Source of the DNA: Dryococelus australis
Lineage: Eukaryota; Arthropoda; Insecta; Phasmatodea; Phasmatidae
DNA: 64,000 nucleotides
Direction: 5' to 3'
Assembly: GCA_029891345.1 (NCBI GenBank)
Contig: CM056993.1
Location: forward strand, 110,162,123-110,226,122
Below the pieces are notes generated by a model, which saw only the letters and a program-made list of their open reading frames with translations, was not told the DNA's origin and did no database searches. Position numbers and translations under genes: made by a program. Position 1 is the stretch's first letter. Each line of letters begins with the position of its first letter. Below, in pieces: positions 36,024 through 48,181 of this stretch.

Positions 36024-36608
36024 ATGATAATGTACAACACAAGCAGAGGAGATAGTGTACAGAGCAAGCAGGACGAGATAGAGTGTAAAAAGCAAGCAAG
36101 TAAAGGTTATCATAGTTTACACATGCAAGCAAGGAATGAGAAGGAATGTGGTACAACATCTTTCCTGGAGGAGCCTCCATCTGGAGCAGAGCAAATTTCA
36201 GCACCGGACACGACGCTGTTCAACAGGGGCTCTGAAACTGCAAGTTCCACTATTGAGGACGCTGTAATTCCAGAACAGTATGGCGAACCGACAGCTGGAA
36301 GTGAAGGGCACGTAAGCAATACAATAAGCAAAGGAGAGGAAGCGGAAGAGAAAGGACTGAGCAAGGACAGCCAGGGGACCCATGATTGTGTCGGCTCTGA
36401 CAAGCGCCCTGGGAGTGTCAGTGGGGAACAATGTGTGTCAGCACTTCGCCCAGGAGGGCTAGCAGCAAGAGGTATAGGTCCGACATCGCCCGATGCATTG
36501 GCATCTGAGGGGCCACGTCTGATGGTCGGCACTGCAGAGTCCGATGGCGCGGCATCGGGGAGCGCAACCGTCCAGGCCAAAGAGCTGAAAACAGTCGCAG
36601 CACCTTAG
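36024..36608 (+). CDS. Hypothetical ORF inside the short LTR element
   Basis: 194 codons, rich in Gly, Ser, Ala and Glu, with no recognisable domain, no zinc knuckle and no catalytic motif. It opens in a region of ~35-bp imperfect repeats (AAGCAGAGGAGATAGTGTAC and variants at 35930-36110). It may be a remnant of the element's gag or simply an open frame in GC-rich DNA. It is not a likely host gene. Confidence 0.3.
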   Translation: MIMYNTSRGDSVQSKQDEIECKKQASKGYHSLHMQARNEKECGTTSFLEEPPSGAEQISAPDTTLFNRGSETASSTIEDAVIPEQYGEPTAGSEGHVSNTISKGEEAEEKGLSKDSQGTHDCVGSDKRPGSVSGEQCVSALRPGGLAARGIGPTSPDALASEGPRLMVGTAESDGAASGSATVQAKELKTVAAP

Positions 36609-37070
36609 GTAAGAGCTCCGGCGATGGGGGAAACCACGCCTGTCGTCACCAGATCTTCGGGAGCAAGAGAACCGACATCAGCTGAGAGGCCGCGAGACAG
36701 GCACGGTCGTCCGTGGGGAGTGTGGTAGAGGCACGGACACCCACGGGCATCGTCCAGCCGGGTCGCAACCGGAGGCAACACACCTGCGTGAGCAAGGAAA
36801 CAAGTTTGCAGAGTGATGGAGACAGCAAGGGGAATGAATCAGCTGGTTCACTGCAGCACTGCAACATCACCCAATGAGGCATTGTGCTGCAAGCGGTGAC
36901 GTCTCGGCATACCGCAGGCAGCAGCACAACACAAGTCAGAGTAAGGAATAGCAGCTGCAGCAATGTAGATCGCCCTATATCCTACTTCAGTGTCACAGAG
37001 AGCTAAGGAAGTGCTCTTGCTGTGACTGACGGGGAAACTGCTGCAAACAGCCTCGAAGGAGGGATGCGTT

Positions 37071-37672
37071 TGACGCAGACAGTGAGCACTAGACTGTTTG
37101 TCCGCTATAAAGTAAGTTCGCTGCAGCCGACACCGGACTCTACCGGGCATTAACGCGCCCTGGTGCAGTTCATGCGGCATGTTCGGACTGAAGCCGAACA
37201 CACCACATTAGTTCGAGTGATTTAAACCATGGTGATGTCTGTGAATAGCAAGAACAGTGCCATGCTGAGAAGTGTAGGGTGTCCACGTGGCCATATGCAC
37301 TTCACACACACTGATACGTGAAAGGAGAACTTGTGTGCTATTTATGTAAAAATACGCAATTATGTAAGGGTAGTGCAATGCAAAGACACACAGGCATATA
37401 AAACACTGGGAAAACTCCTTCTTGCAGCCCAGAGGGTGCTACAGCAGTGTTTCAGTGTTTTCTTATTATTTTCATACCCACTTGTTTCATCAGCTCATAA
37501 TTCGCCAGAGTCTCATAATTTTATATTATAGTTATTGTGTGTTGTTTTATTTCCGCAAGTGTCATTAATGAAAGGTGCTATGTTTGCAAATGTAAGAAAG
37601 TAGTGCGTGAGCCCCCCTACCTGCCAACGCCGGCCAGCATGCCACGTTGCAAAGTTAGTCATTCTTTCATGT
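37071..37672 (+). repeat. Right LTR of the short LTR element
   Basis: Begins TGACGCAGACAG after the purine run and follows the left copy for ~600 bases. It ends near AGTCATTCTTTCATG, and the flanking sequence then differs. Confidence 0.75.
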
Positions 37673-37852
37673 CTCAAGAGTGTGGGTGCATGGTTCGACA
37701 TCGTCGTGTTTTCTAAAGCGCCCAGGTGACATACAACTTTTTTTCTAATCACTTCATTGCAATGGTTTTTAATTAATAGGAACCATTACTTGGCGCCATG
37801 GTGCTTCAGTGGGTAGAGGCAGAATATAAGGAGCGGTAAAATTTTGGAAGTT

Positions 37853-38640
37853 ATTTTACCCAGGGTGCCAGATATCGCTGGACGATATCGTTTGAGTCGG
37901 TAGAGACGAGGTTTCCTCCAGGGTCGTTCGGCCGACGACCAATGCTATCTTGGACTGCTGCTCCTAATAAATGCACTGTACAATCATTCAAAATGTGTAG
38001 TGTGCAGTGGCCTGTTCGGGTCAGCTCATACACCCATGTTACGTAATATTGCAGCATAGAAAAGCTCGCCAAATAAGTTGACACAGTGGCTTATTAGCTA
38101 GTCACACATCTACATTTACACACACGATACTTGCACATTAACGAATTAAAAAAAAAAACATATAAATAGAGTAGGTTAAAAAGGTGCGCGTATACTAACG
38201 GCCCGTGCCTTGCAGAGCCCGAAGGCCACGAAATAATGTCCAAATTAACCGTTCTCAATGTGTTATTATGCTATTTATTTACCAAGGTTCTCAGCTCTGC
38301 ATTTTACATACATAATGACACTTCAAGGATTCAAACTGCCAGTGAGGTAACGCTGTAAAAATGGCACGAAGCAGATAAAATTATGTGAAAGGTTTTAAGC
38401 TTCCCCAGGCAATGCAAGCAAGGGGGATAGAGGGGGTGGAGTCTCGGACAGCTAAAGAACAAAGGTTCCAGTGAATTAAAGTCTATGGAGATTGAATGAT
38501 TGAAAGACAAAAGTTGAAGGCTGCCCGAGCGGGTGAAACCCGAGCTGCAGTTACACACAACCACACCCCCGAGATGCTCGTAGCTGACTGACTTGCACGG
38601 CATGGCATGCCGGCCGACTTTGGCAGGCCACATGGATCTA
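37853..38640 (+). repeat. Copy A of a dispersed repeat with a hairpin head
   Basis: Head: ACCCAGGGTGCCAGATATCG with a 7-bp stem GATATCG/CGATATC (37871-37877 and 37883-37889, loop CTGGA). Then come GGGTCGTTCGGCCGACGACC and CCTAATAAA. Tail near 38515-38640: AAGTTGAAGGCTGCCCGAGC and a GC-rich end. The same head and tail recur in copies B and C. Element class unknown. Confidence 0.6.
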
Positions 38641-38949
38641 CTTTCTTAACGTTGCAAAATACATATTAACCTTTCGCGTTCCTCACCTTGTGTTGGAACG
38701 TGTGTAAATAATTCTTAAAAATAACATTGCAATAGGAACGCTTTTTACATTTAGGTGAATGAGGTGAGGATAGCATACATTGTGAATGATACAATATGAG
38801 ACACTGAAAAACAAACTTTACTCACTCTGAAATGCATTGGGGTTTGACGTTTGTCTAATGTGCAGGAACCTGGCAACTAGTGCCAAGGTGTTTGTCAATA
38901 AGGCTGTTGGTTAGGTAAGGAGTGGTGATTACAGTTTTGGAATCTCAGT

Positions 38950-39610
38950 GGAGATAATTACCCAGGACGCCAGATATTGTCGGGTTGGCAATATAGTGAA
39001 GTCGGATAGAAGTTGTGGACTCATTCCTCAGGTTCGTTCGGTTGACGCCCATGGCAAATCTTCCAAGTGGAGTTGTTGTCTCCTCGCAGAATAAATAATA
39101 TTATTAACTGAATAACTCCCTTACTTGTTGCGTTTTGGGATATCTGGTCTCCCCACATGCCCATACAAAGCACTGTTACTTATTACGCCGACTTGTGACC
39201 ATTTCAATCATACTTTAACAGTAAGATACAATTTGAGAAAATTGGCAGGAGAAGGCCTTTACCTTAAATGCCTTGCGGCAACTGGAAATAAACCACATAT
39301 GGTAACTCATCACTGCTGCGATTTGTTCAGTATATGATTACATTCCCAATGGGAAAGTTTACATTTGGTGGACAGATGAAATAATTTAAGATTTAAGGGA
39401 TGCTAAAGTAACTATTACTGTGAAATAATTTGTCCAACATGATGATGGCTGCCCGAGCGTGCGAAACACGAGCCCCAATGTGATGCGGCACTCCTTTCGC
39501 AAATAAGAACGACCACTAACTTTCTCAGTATGGCGTACCGACTGGCTTGGCGGGCTGGCACCCCGCGCTGCACTACTTCCTTGCACACAACATTTGCAAA
39601 TTGGACCCAT
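38950..39610 (+). repeat. Copy B of the hairpin-head repeat
   Basis: Head: ACCCAGGACGCCAGATATTG with stem ATATTGTC/GGCAATAT (38974-38981 and 38987-38994, one G-T pair). Then GGTTCGTTCGGTTGACGCCC and AATAAATAAT. The middle has AAATGCCTTGCGGCAACTGG (about 39268), shared with copy C. The tail GGCTGCCCGAGCGTGCGAAA lies near 39449. Confidence 0.6.
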
Positions 39611-40740
39611 ATCCTGCATGCCGGTTGTTACATATTGCTCTTAAAATTAACCCTGCAAATATTATTAATTATACCAAAACATTGCAGTGCATGGCTGATG
39701 TGAAAATGAAAGACAGTAAATTAACATTACAGAAAATTACAAAAGACACTTCTAGAACACTGAGGACATTAGGGATGCGAAGACAGGCGTCGTTATTAGT
39801 TTTGTCCCGTTCTGTGAACTTACCTTGCCCTTTTATTGTACAAATTAAATAACAGAAATTTCACAGGGTCTATTTTCAGATTCCTGCACGACGTGCGCAT
39901 GGTCACGCTCACTCTGCTCGGCCCCTGCATCGTTCCTTGCCACACTTCACTGCATTTGCACTCATAGAGCGTGCACACACACTGCGTTACAGAACCTGGT
40001 TTGGCAGGTAAACGGTTTAAGGGGAAGGGGTCACGTGGGCACATGTCAGGTTGTTTCCTTGCCTAAATGATGTAAACACGTGGACGCCCGTGTTTACATA
40101 TTACATGCAAAACCGTGCATAAAATATATCACTGAAAATAACAATTTATTTAATAATAATGCGCTACAGTGAGTGCACTGACGCCACGTGCTCAAGTTTG
40201 TGTTGTGTTGTATCTACAATTGCACTGCACTGCACTTACTGTTCTGCTCGCCGAGTGTGCATACCAACTATGCAGCTTAATAGCATAGCAGTGGTTAAAC
40301 GGGTTTTGGATGGGACACATGACACACGTCAACCAAATTTCATCTGCAGCCCGGAACTCTCCACTCTCTCCTCCCCCCCTGCCGCCATTCAGGTTAGCAT
40401 CGCAGGGGAAGGCATAAGTTACCTTTAAAACAATTTTACTTGCTTTGCACTATGTTTGTACTGTTTCACCCTGTCGGCAGTTTAAGCCCTGCAATGTACA
40501 TAAGTTGTTCCCACAGAGGAACCTAATAAAACCCATTGAATTTACGTCATGACTGTATGTCTTTCATTCGGGTCGTCTTCGGACATTTCGGTGCACAGAC
40601 CCCACCTTCCCGCTAAAATGTACTTTACACGCAAATGATTATCGAAGTGTATTTGTCATCCATCGAGTGTTTTATGTTCATCATTTACCATTAATTAAAG
40701 GTGTGTGGGTCGCATAGAGAACTCACTGCGCAGTACACAC
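39611..40740. other. Sequence between repeat copies, LTR-like end
   Basis: No gene. At 40525-40600, CCTAATAAAACCCATTGAAT followed by TTCATTCGGGTCGTCTTCGG resembles the poly(A)-signal end of an LTR, but no second copy was found. Confidence 0.35.
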
Positions 40741-41400
40741 TTTTAATTTGGAATACCAGGTTGGAAGGATTTTCGCCTTTGGTCATCGGCACACGACCCA
40801 GAAATCACAGAGTGAGCTCTACAACATCACGGCATTGTCGCTGGACAATGCCTGGCACCCCGGGTAGAATATAAATCCTAACCAAATTTATCCCAGAAAT
40901 TGCAAAATTAAGGAAGGATTGAAGGGCCCATACCCTGAAATGCCTTGCAGTGTCCGAATGAAAAATGCTCTCGTCAGTTCATGCCATATTTAATTGGTAT
41001 GATTATTACATTTCCCTCCAGGGGAAAACTTTACACATTTGCTCGCTGTAAACCTGCAGCGAGGTGAAGCAGTTACAAAAGCACTTGGCTAGATGGTTTT
41101 ATGGTGTACTGATAATATATAAAATACTCGCCAAGCAATGCTATTCCTGGGGAGGCTACGGGTAATATCCTGGGTGGATATATAAACGAAAAAGGTTCCA
41201 AAATTAATTACACTATTTCTGAGAAGTTGCTGGTATAAGTGATGATGCCGCCCAGCACGGGAAAACATGGAATGCAGTCACGTGGGCCAAACCCTCTGGA
41301 CACTACTCGCTTACTGAACTCCCGCCGTGGCACAAAGGCAGGCGAAAGCTGGCCCACATGCTGCGGAGGGGTCTACTTGCACACGTGTATGAATCTCAGC
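40741..41400. repeat. Copy C of the hairpin-head repeat, head inverted
   Basis: The head is in reverse orientation: a 9-bp stem GGCATTGTC/GACAATGCC (40831-40839 and 40844-40852) next to GGCACCCCGGGTAG. The middle (CTGAAATGCCTTGCAGTGTC, about 40936) and tail (41240-41400: ACTACTCGCTTACTGAACTC) run in the plus direction as in copy B. This is therefore rearranged or composite. Confidence 0.55.
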
Positions 41401-42245
41401 TTGATCTATGACTATGCGAAGGACACAAACACAGCAATAAGATTATCAAAAATAACAACAGGACCTACCCTGCTAGAAACATGATGAAATGATGTGAACA
41501 AACACTGGTGATGGTTACAATAAACATTCAACACAGAACACTGCAATAAGGATGATTACTATAGGGATACTAGGTTTCAGACACGTTGCCTTTATTCTGG
41601 GCCGGCCTTTGATCACTCAGGGGCTGGGGCGAAGGACAATTAATCTGCCCTCACATTTTTATCATTTAAAATTATTATTAAAAAATACAATGCAATTTCG
41701 TTTAAGAAACTGGAAAATAAAATTTGCATTTACTATGCAACGTTGATATACAAGACGAATTTCGCATTTATGTAATCCCCATAATGAGTTAAAATTTCAA
41801 AACATAAAGTTTGAATTTGAATTGATCAATCAACAAAACAAATTGTAACATTTTGCTGTATATATAATGTTTTTGGATTTGACATGATATGTTACCAAGC
41901 AACACTATGTTATACTTTAAACTCTTTCAAAATTGTTTCCATAAACTGTTCGTTTCTATTTTATTGATCTATGATTACCTCCACTATATAATCATGCTCG
42001 CGAATTATCAAAAAAAGTCTTACATAAATGAATAAGTAGGTAAATTAACCTTAAGAATATGTTCAAACATCGAACTCATTATGCACTCTGATGTCTTAAT
42101 TTTTTGCGCTCATAGTTCGAAGGCCAAAGGCCAGGAAATAACCATAGACAATCGCGAGTTTTTGGCACCAGTCATTTCTCCCACAGAAATCAAACAAGAA
42201 AATTCGTTGATTGATATCGTGAAATGGTAGTTTTTCGTTGATGGC
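41401..42245. other. AT-rich sequence, nothing recognised
   Basis: No ORF with a domain and no repeat match within the window. Confidence 0.4.
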
Positions 42246-42713
42246 TTAGATTAGTAGTGGTAAATAATTTATATTTTTATCAAACAGATTCGTGCACAAA
42301 CCATGTACTTGGTCGGTGAGGATTGATTCTTTGGCCCGAGGTCCGAATAGTTTCCGGTAAATGCCATTGCAATGTCGATTATAGAATTTGTATACGTTTA
42401 TCATGGATGCTTCACTGACGTTGTGCCGAAGGAGAGGTGAAATGTCATGCTCGAATGCAGCATCAGTTTTTGAAGACTTTTTCAGAAACTTAAGCAACAA
42501 ATTGCAGAGAACATCGTCTGAACCAGGTGTATTTTGAGCTTCGGGACCTTCGGGAAAATCGTCTTCCCTTTGCACCTCTATACGTATATGATTGGCAAGC
42601 ACGATCGCCAGGCAGAATCCCATTACAGGAACAAACAATATATGTAATATCGAGCTTACAGGATCAAATCCCGTCACATAGATTCGGAAAATTAATTCGA
42701 CCACGGGAACCAT
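42246..42713 (-). CDS. Hypothetical ORF, possibly a terminal exon
   Basis: 156 codons ending with TAA at 42248-42246. The second half reads like real protein ('SDDVLCNLLLKFLKKSSKTD', 'HNVSEASMINVYKFYNRHCN', 'LFGPRAKESILTDQVHGLC'). The first half is hydrophobic and may be intron read-through. An acceptor (tatagag) at 42576 would start a 110-codon terminal exon, and a donor (CAA|gtaaac) lies about 140 bases upstream, so a short intron is possible. I recognise no family. It could be host or transposon-derived. Confidence 0.35.
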   Translation of the reverse strand: MVPVVELIFRIYVTGFDPVSSILHILFVPVMGFCLAIVLANHIRIEVQREDDFPEGPEAQNTPGSDDVLCNLLLKFLKKSSKTDAAFEHDISPLLRHNVSEASMINVYKFYNRHCNGIYRKLFGPRAKESILTDQVHGLCTNLFDKNINYLPLLI

Positions 42714-45595
42714 GTTTACTTGATTGGTTTTTCCATTAGTCTGAATACATCTCGAGTAAATTGTGTAATCATTTTCGGCGATTTACTTGTCAACTAACTC
42801 ACAAAAATTTGGTTTTGTTGGCTGATTATCGCAGAATGTTTGACCATCCATTTAAGACAATTTTTAAAATGACGTAAAAACTACTTTTCGAGGAATTGTT
42901 TAGATCTTGAGTTATGGATAAAATGGAATCGATTTTGAGTATCGGGTTGAGTTTCAACATAGCTTCGTAGTTGATTATACCATCTAGTAGAAACAAGCTG
43001 ATTTTGACCATTTTTTAGAATTTTTTACATCGTACTTGAAAAAGGTATTGACGTTTGAAAGTTTATATCCTCAAATTTCCAAAATTTTAATGTATTCATT
43101 ACTCAATATATCGTATTTTTTACATGCTGCATTTGAATCAACCGGTTCCTTCAAAGTGTAAAATTTATAAAAATCATCAAGTCACTATCGATGGAGGGAA
43201 CTATTTTTCCTTTAAGTTGTATCCAACTATTTATTTGATTTTATTTGTATCATATATATATATATATATATATACATATAATGGCCTAATATACTATGTG
43301 AATTGCAATATATAACAGAATGAAATATTTGTTTATTGGAAGCGTAGCGAGTGGTTAAGATGTAAGTACATCTGTGATGGCAAAATTGTAGTGTTCAAGC
43401 AGAAAATGTACAACATAATTTCATTTTCCCTGCATGCCATTATGACTCAAGAGAAGCATCAGAAACTATTTCTTCAACTGCTCAGTATAGTCCTGCAGTT
43501 CATCACAAAAGCCACCTAAAAAGCATTGCAGGACAGGCTGTGTTAGATACTATAATGATAGTCATTCTAGAACACCATCTTAAGTTTGTATACACTTACA
43601 TTTTGACAGATAGATTTCTTTACATTTTACCAACAATCATTCTTAACCCATAATATTTATATTTATATTTATTTTTGAACAGGTGTATTTCCCTTGTACA
43701 CAGTGACACTGATTTGTGTGTTTACCAATACAAACTTTATTTTGGTTAGGTATTGAAAAAACATTTATATAGTGATTTTACAGACGTAGTGATGAACTTT
43801 CTGAACTTAACCTCAAATAGTGGACATGAATTTTTTCAGGATGAATGCATATTTATTATTTTTCGTATATAAAGCTAACGATTAACAATAATTTTTGTCA
43901 CTTTTAATTTTGTGGCTTTTGTTCATGTTAAGTTTAGGAACATCCTCTGCATATGTTTAAGAGTGCCGAATTTGAATTTAATTGTTATTAGCCAATCTCG
44001 GTTGAACTGATAACAATGCAATTCAGGTTTCCACAATCATGCTCTGGCGTGGATGTGCAAGCCCCGAATTCGGTCTTCTTCCAGCAGCAGCCACGAAACC
44101 ATTCAGACATCTTTTCGAGAGATCCTAATTTTCGTCAAGTGATGTACCGGTGCTTGGCACCAAAATTAGTTAAAATGTATTTGTTTCACCAGTGTTTGAT
44201 GTAGGAGTCCTGGAATTCTGCCAAGGTAGCCCACAGCCGAGGAAAGAGTCATAAATATGTGATTTTAAAAGGACCGACGCCGACGATGTCATCACTGATA
44301 TAGGATATGGTACTGGCATGCTGCGAGATGGTCGTGGTAATGGGTAAATGTAAACTGCTGGTATGGCCGCAATTATGCGACGAAATGCAAGTGAGGGACG
44401 ATTAGTTTATCTTATGATCTGCAGTCTGATCTGGACATTTGTATGCATACATAGTAATGAACTTAAGGATTTAAACTTATTTCTTTGCAAGTTATCATGT
44501 GCCAATTTCTGCATTAGTCGAGTGCTTTAATAATTGCGGATGCCTAGGAGCCTTTTCTGCCCATCTGGCTAAGCCGAGTGCAAGTGAAATATTTTTTTTG
44601 AGACTGTGATTATGCTGTTTAAAATTAAGAAGCTATGAATTGCTTCTCCAGGCACCCTTACTGAGAGATTGCAGTTTGCCTAAGATGAATTTCATTGTAA
44701 TGTTTCAAGAGATTAAGGCCATATTTTCCCATACCCACGCCAAAATTGACACTTATGGAAATGAGTTCTTCATGCTCAGATCAGAACTGCAAGCCTATAA
44801 TTTCTAAGCTAACTCTTAGTGAGATTACGCATGCTTACTTTGATTCTTGTATGTCCATTGAATTATTTCCTGTTCTATGATAATGGTGTATGTTGTTTTT
44901 ACTATTTCGAGGGTTGCAAAGTCTGCAATATTAGTGTAGGAATGCCTACTGCCAATGCGTTTTCTTGTAATGTGTCATTTCTGAATGTTGAAGTGTCGTG
45001 TTTTTCTTGTGTGTCTAAGTTCAGTAAAGAGAGTCTTAAATTTACTTTTGGTACTCATTGTAGTATGTTATTAAGTGCTTTGTGTGTTGTCAGTATCAGT
45101 GTCTATTCTTGTTGACAACTGACTCAATCTGTAATTTGTCTACTTAGACTTGAGTCGAACTAGTGTATGGCAATTTGATTACTGCCAAGTAAATTAATTT
45201 TGGCACCAAACACATTCTAAATTGGGTAACCAACCTAGTGTACAATGCATACTCAATCATGTTGTTTGTGCTTGATAGAACAAACACCCGTTTCACAAAT
45301 CCCACTTGAAATAGTGTTCTTGTTGCACTGAGAAAAGAATGAAACTGATGTAGGGTTTACCCTACATTCACTCTCGCATGTTAGACACCTGGTGCCTAGG
45401 GTACTCTAAAGGTAAATACTGAGTGGTTTTCAGTGTTGTCTCCCCCCATTCCAATTGATCTGGGCACTCGACTCTACACCACCTTTATTTTATAATTGTA
45501 TGTGTTTTTCTGGCAGGTTGTGTTGATTATGGTTTTGTGTTCACGACCCTTCAAAATTTGTTGTCCCTACGACACTAGCTCACTAACATCAGTCT
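42714..45595. other. AT-rich sequence upstream of Gypsy element 3
   Basis: Contains (TA)n at 43252-43273 and a perfect 16-base palindrome GTAGGGTTTACCCTAC at 45350-45365. The part near 45600 may belong to the 5' LTR of Gypsy element 3, but no LTR pair was found. Confidence 0.35.
43252..43273. repeat. (TA)n microsatellite
   Basis: Eleven TA dinucleotides in a row. Confidence 0.9.
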
Positions 45596-45610
45596 TCTGG
45601 TGCCTTTATC

Positions 45611-47900
45611 ATGGTGGCCGATACTAATAAGAGAAGGGAATGAGTAATGAGCGAAGAGAACCTTACTTCCTGCAGAGTTCTTCAAGGCCTAGACATCGAT
45701 TAAGTGATGAGGAGATGGAGGATGGAAAGTCTGATACAATCGGTATTGTGGGTACACCTGAGTTGAGTGATGTTGGGAATTCTGAGATGGGGGAACTCTG
45801 GGTAACAACGAGTCGCTAAATATCCATGAACATGTATAGTTGGTTACTGATGTCGGTATGGAAGTACCTAATACTAACGTTGATACGACAGGGGTAGGAA
45901 CAGTTCAAGCTAGTGAAGACTCCATACAGACATTAATCTGCATGATGCAAGAAATGGGGGTGAGAATGACAAACCAAGGCGAGGAAATGAAAGAAATGAG
46001 GAAGGATATGAAATAAGGTTTTGATAGGGTAAATGATAGATTCGCAGAACAGGTTCGGAGTTTTGAGGGGTTGAGGAGCAAAGTAACTAATCTCACTTCT
46101 CAGCTAGCCGACACTCAAAATACTATGAAACAATTGGAGGAGAAAGTTCATGTGTAGGTGGCGTGCCAGGAAAGTCTGAAGGAAAGGACTGACGGCTTGT
46201 GTGAAAGGTTGGATCGACTGGAAAACAGGGTCGACAAAAGGATTACACATTCACAGGAAACCCCGGAGGAAAGCCAACATATGTTGGAAAGTGAGGTACC
46301 GAATGTACAACTGAATCTGCAGAATGTGGAGAAGAGATTAGTTATGTGGATAGATCGTATCAAAGAATGTCTAGGAGATCAACTCGTCGATTTGAAAAAC
46401 AGACTGACGGAAGTAGAAAAGAGGCCGGAAGTAACAGCCAATATTATCTCCGAACCTAGTGAGCTAACTCAAGTCGGCCTCCAGCTCATAAATTTCGAGA
46501 ATTAACTGAATACGAAATTATCAAGTACAGAAGCTTAATACCTAGCGGCTAAAAGAAATTTTGAAGAAAAAATAATGAATTACAGAGGAAATTAATTGAA
46601 CTTAGTTCCCTATCAAGACTAGCTCGTTCAAGTGAAGGTGTTTCGCCTGTAATTATAGGTCAGAAACATACCGATTTTGCTGGTTTAGCCAATAACACAT
46701 GTGCTGCTGCAAACCGAGGTAATACTTCAGACCACACTTCACTGTTAAACCCTACAACCGCAGTATTGCATCATCTTGCAAAACACTGGGTAAATGAGGT
46801 ACCTAAATTCTCAGGAAACCAGAATGAAAACCCTGTGATTTACCTGAAAAGACTAGAAGAGTATGCGAAGTTGTTTAGTATGTCGGACCAGGAAATGTTA
46901 TCCTGCCTAAGCCTAAGCTTGAAATCAATAGCACTTTTCTGGTGGGAGGTAATATAGGAAAATATCACAAGTTTTGAACAGTTTAAAGCAGTATTCCTAT
47001 ACCAATATTGGATGTTGTGTATCCAGGGGAATTTGAGAGCCTGACTACATTTGGAAAACTACGATCAGCGAGGTAGCAAAACACTTGAACAGTATATAAG
47101 TGAAATGTACGAGAGGACGAGACATTTGAATGCCCCCATGGAAGACAAGGAGCTGATGGAGGTGATATTTTCACAGCTGCTGCAGCAGTATCAAGATTGA
47201 TGGGCTGACCATCCGTTTACCAGTTTAAATTATTTCAGCCATTAAACTCTAAAAATATATCAAAATGAATGTCAAAGATCTACTGGTGCCAGGGAAGCTG
47301 ACCGAAATAAAACAAGTCGTCCACTCCCTTTATACCAGACCTATCACTTCAGAAATAATCAACATCCTAATCAAAACTCACCAGGTAGAAAACCAAATGT
47401 TAACTTCCTTAGTTTGAAAAGTAATTCTGAGAACGAAGCTAATTGTGGCCCAGGGTCACGTTCTACAGAGGAGGAACCACTACACGAATGGCAAAAGGCG
47501 TAACAAGCTATATTTTGCAGGGTATTGCCCGAGAAAAAGCGAGAGAAGTGACAGATGCGAAGCTCGAGATCTCCGCCCACAGTCCAACACCTTCGTAACA
47601 ACAGACGGCATGGTTTACTCTGTTCTACCACAAGTACATCACAATGCAAATCACACTAACTCATCGCCCCAGGACAGTAATGTTGGGAACTAAAAATCAA
47701 AATAATTGGTTTAGAAATCAGCAGGGCAATTATCACAGACCATGCGTATTAACCACTGACTTGAATAATGTAGCCCCAGTTCCAGGAGGACAGTTTCGTT
47801 ACCACCTAACAGAACATGCGATAATCATGTAAGTAATCGTTGCCCTGTAACTAATGTGGCGCAACAGTCGCAGGGTTACTTCCATAGGAACAAAGGATTG
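45611..47900 (+). pseudogene. gag: gag of Gypsy element 3
   Basis: A coiled-coil N-terminal part spans about 45850-46500 ('RVNDRFAEQVRSFEGLRSKV', 'ERLDRLENRVDKRI', 'DLKNRLTEVEKRPEV'). It is followed by a capsid domain at 46770-47200 ('VPKFSGNQNENPVIYLKRLE', 'LSCLSLSLKSIALFWWEVI', 'GSKTLEQYISEMYERTRHLN') typical of retrotransposon gag. Stops occur at about 46012, 46155, 46502, 46954, 47038 and 47197, so no gag protein can be made. No intact zinc knuckle was seen in 47200-47900. Confidence 0.82.
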
Positions 47901-48181
47901 AATACTTGTGCTAATTTATTTCAACCACCTGGTAATCAGGTGTGTAGTAATGTAAGTGGTAGTAACCCTAATCAAGTAGCGTTAAACTAGAACGGGTTGG
48001 CATGAGCAGTCTCCAGACGCCAACCCAAACAATACTCGTGGGGACACCTGCCATAGATGTTGCAGATGGTAACAGTGAAGTTGAAGATAAAAATTTTGTT
48101 TCGGCAAATTTGGTTAGTAACAGTAATAAGACTATGGTATAGGCACTATTTATGGATGAGTCTGAAAGGGATTTTTTTTAA

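Larger units (their letters stand above)
34747..37672 (+). mobile_element. Short non-autonomous LTR element (TRIM/LARD-like)
   Basis: Two direct repeats of ~600 bp (34747-35350 and 37071-37672), both starting TGACGC, flank a 1.7-kb interior with no gag, protease or polymerase motifs. A purine run GAAGGAGGGA (37055-37064) lies a few bases before the second repeat, as a polypurine tract should. The interior has a 194-codon ORF and short tandem repeats. LTR divergence is considerable (many mismatches and several indels), so the insertion is old. Confidence 0.75.

Noticed and set aside
38520-38560. GC-rich segment GCCCGAGCGGGTGAAACCCG considered as a tRNA arm
   Set aside because: It cannot be folded into a cloverleaf with the neighbouring sequence and it recurs as part of a repeat family.
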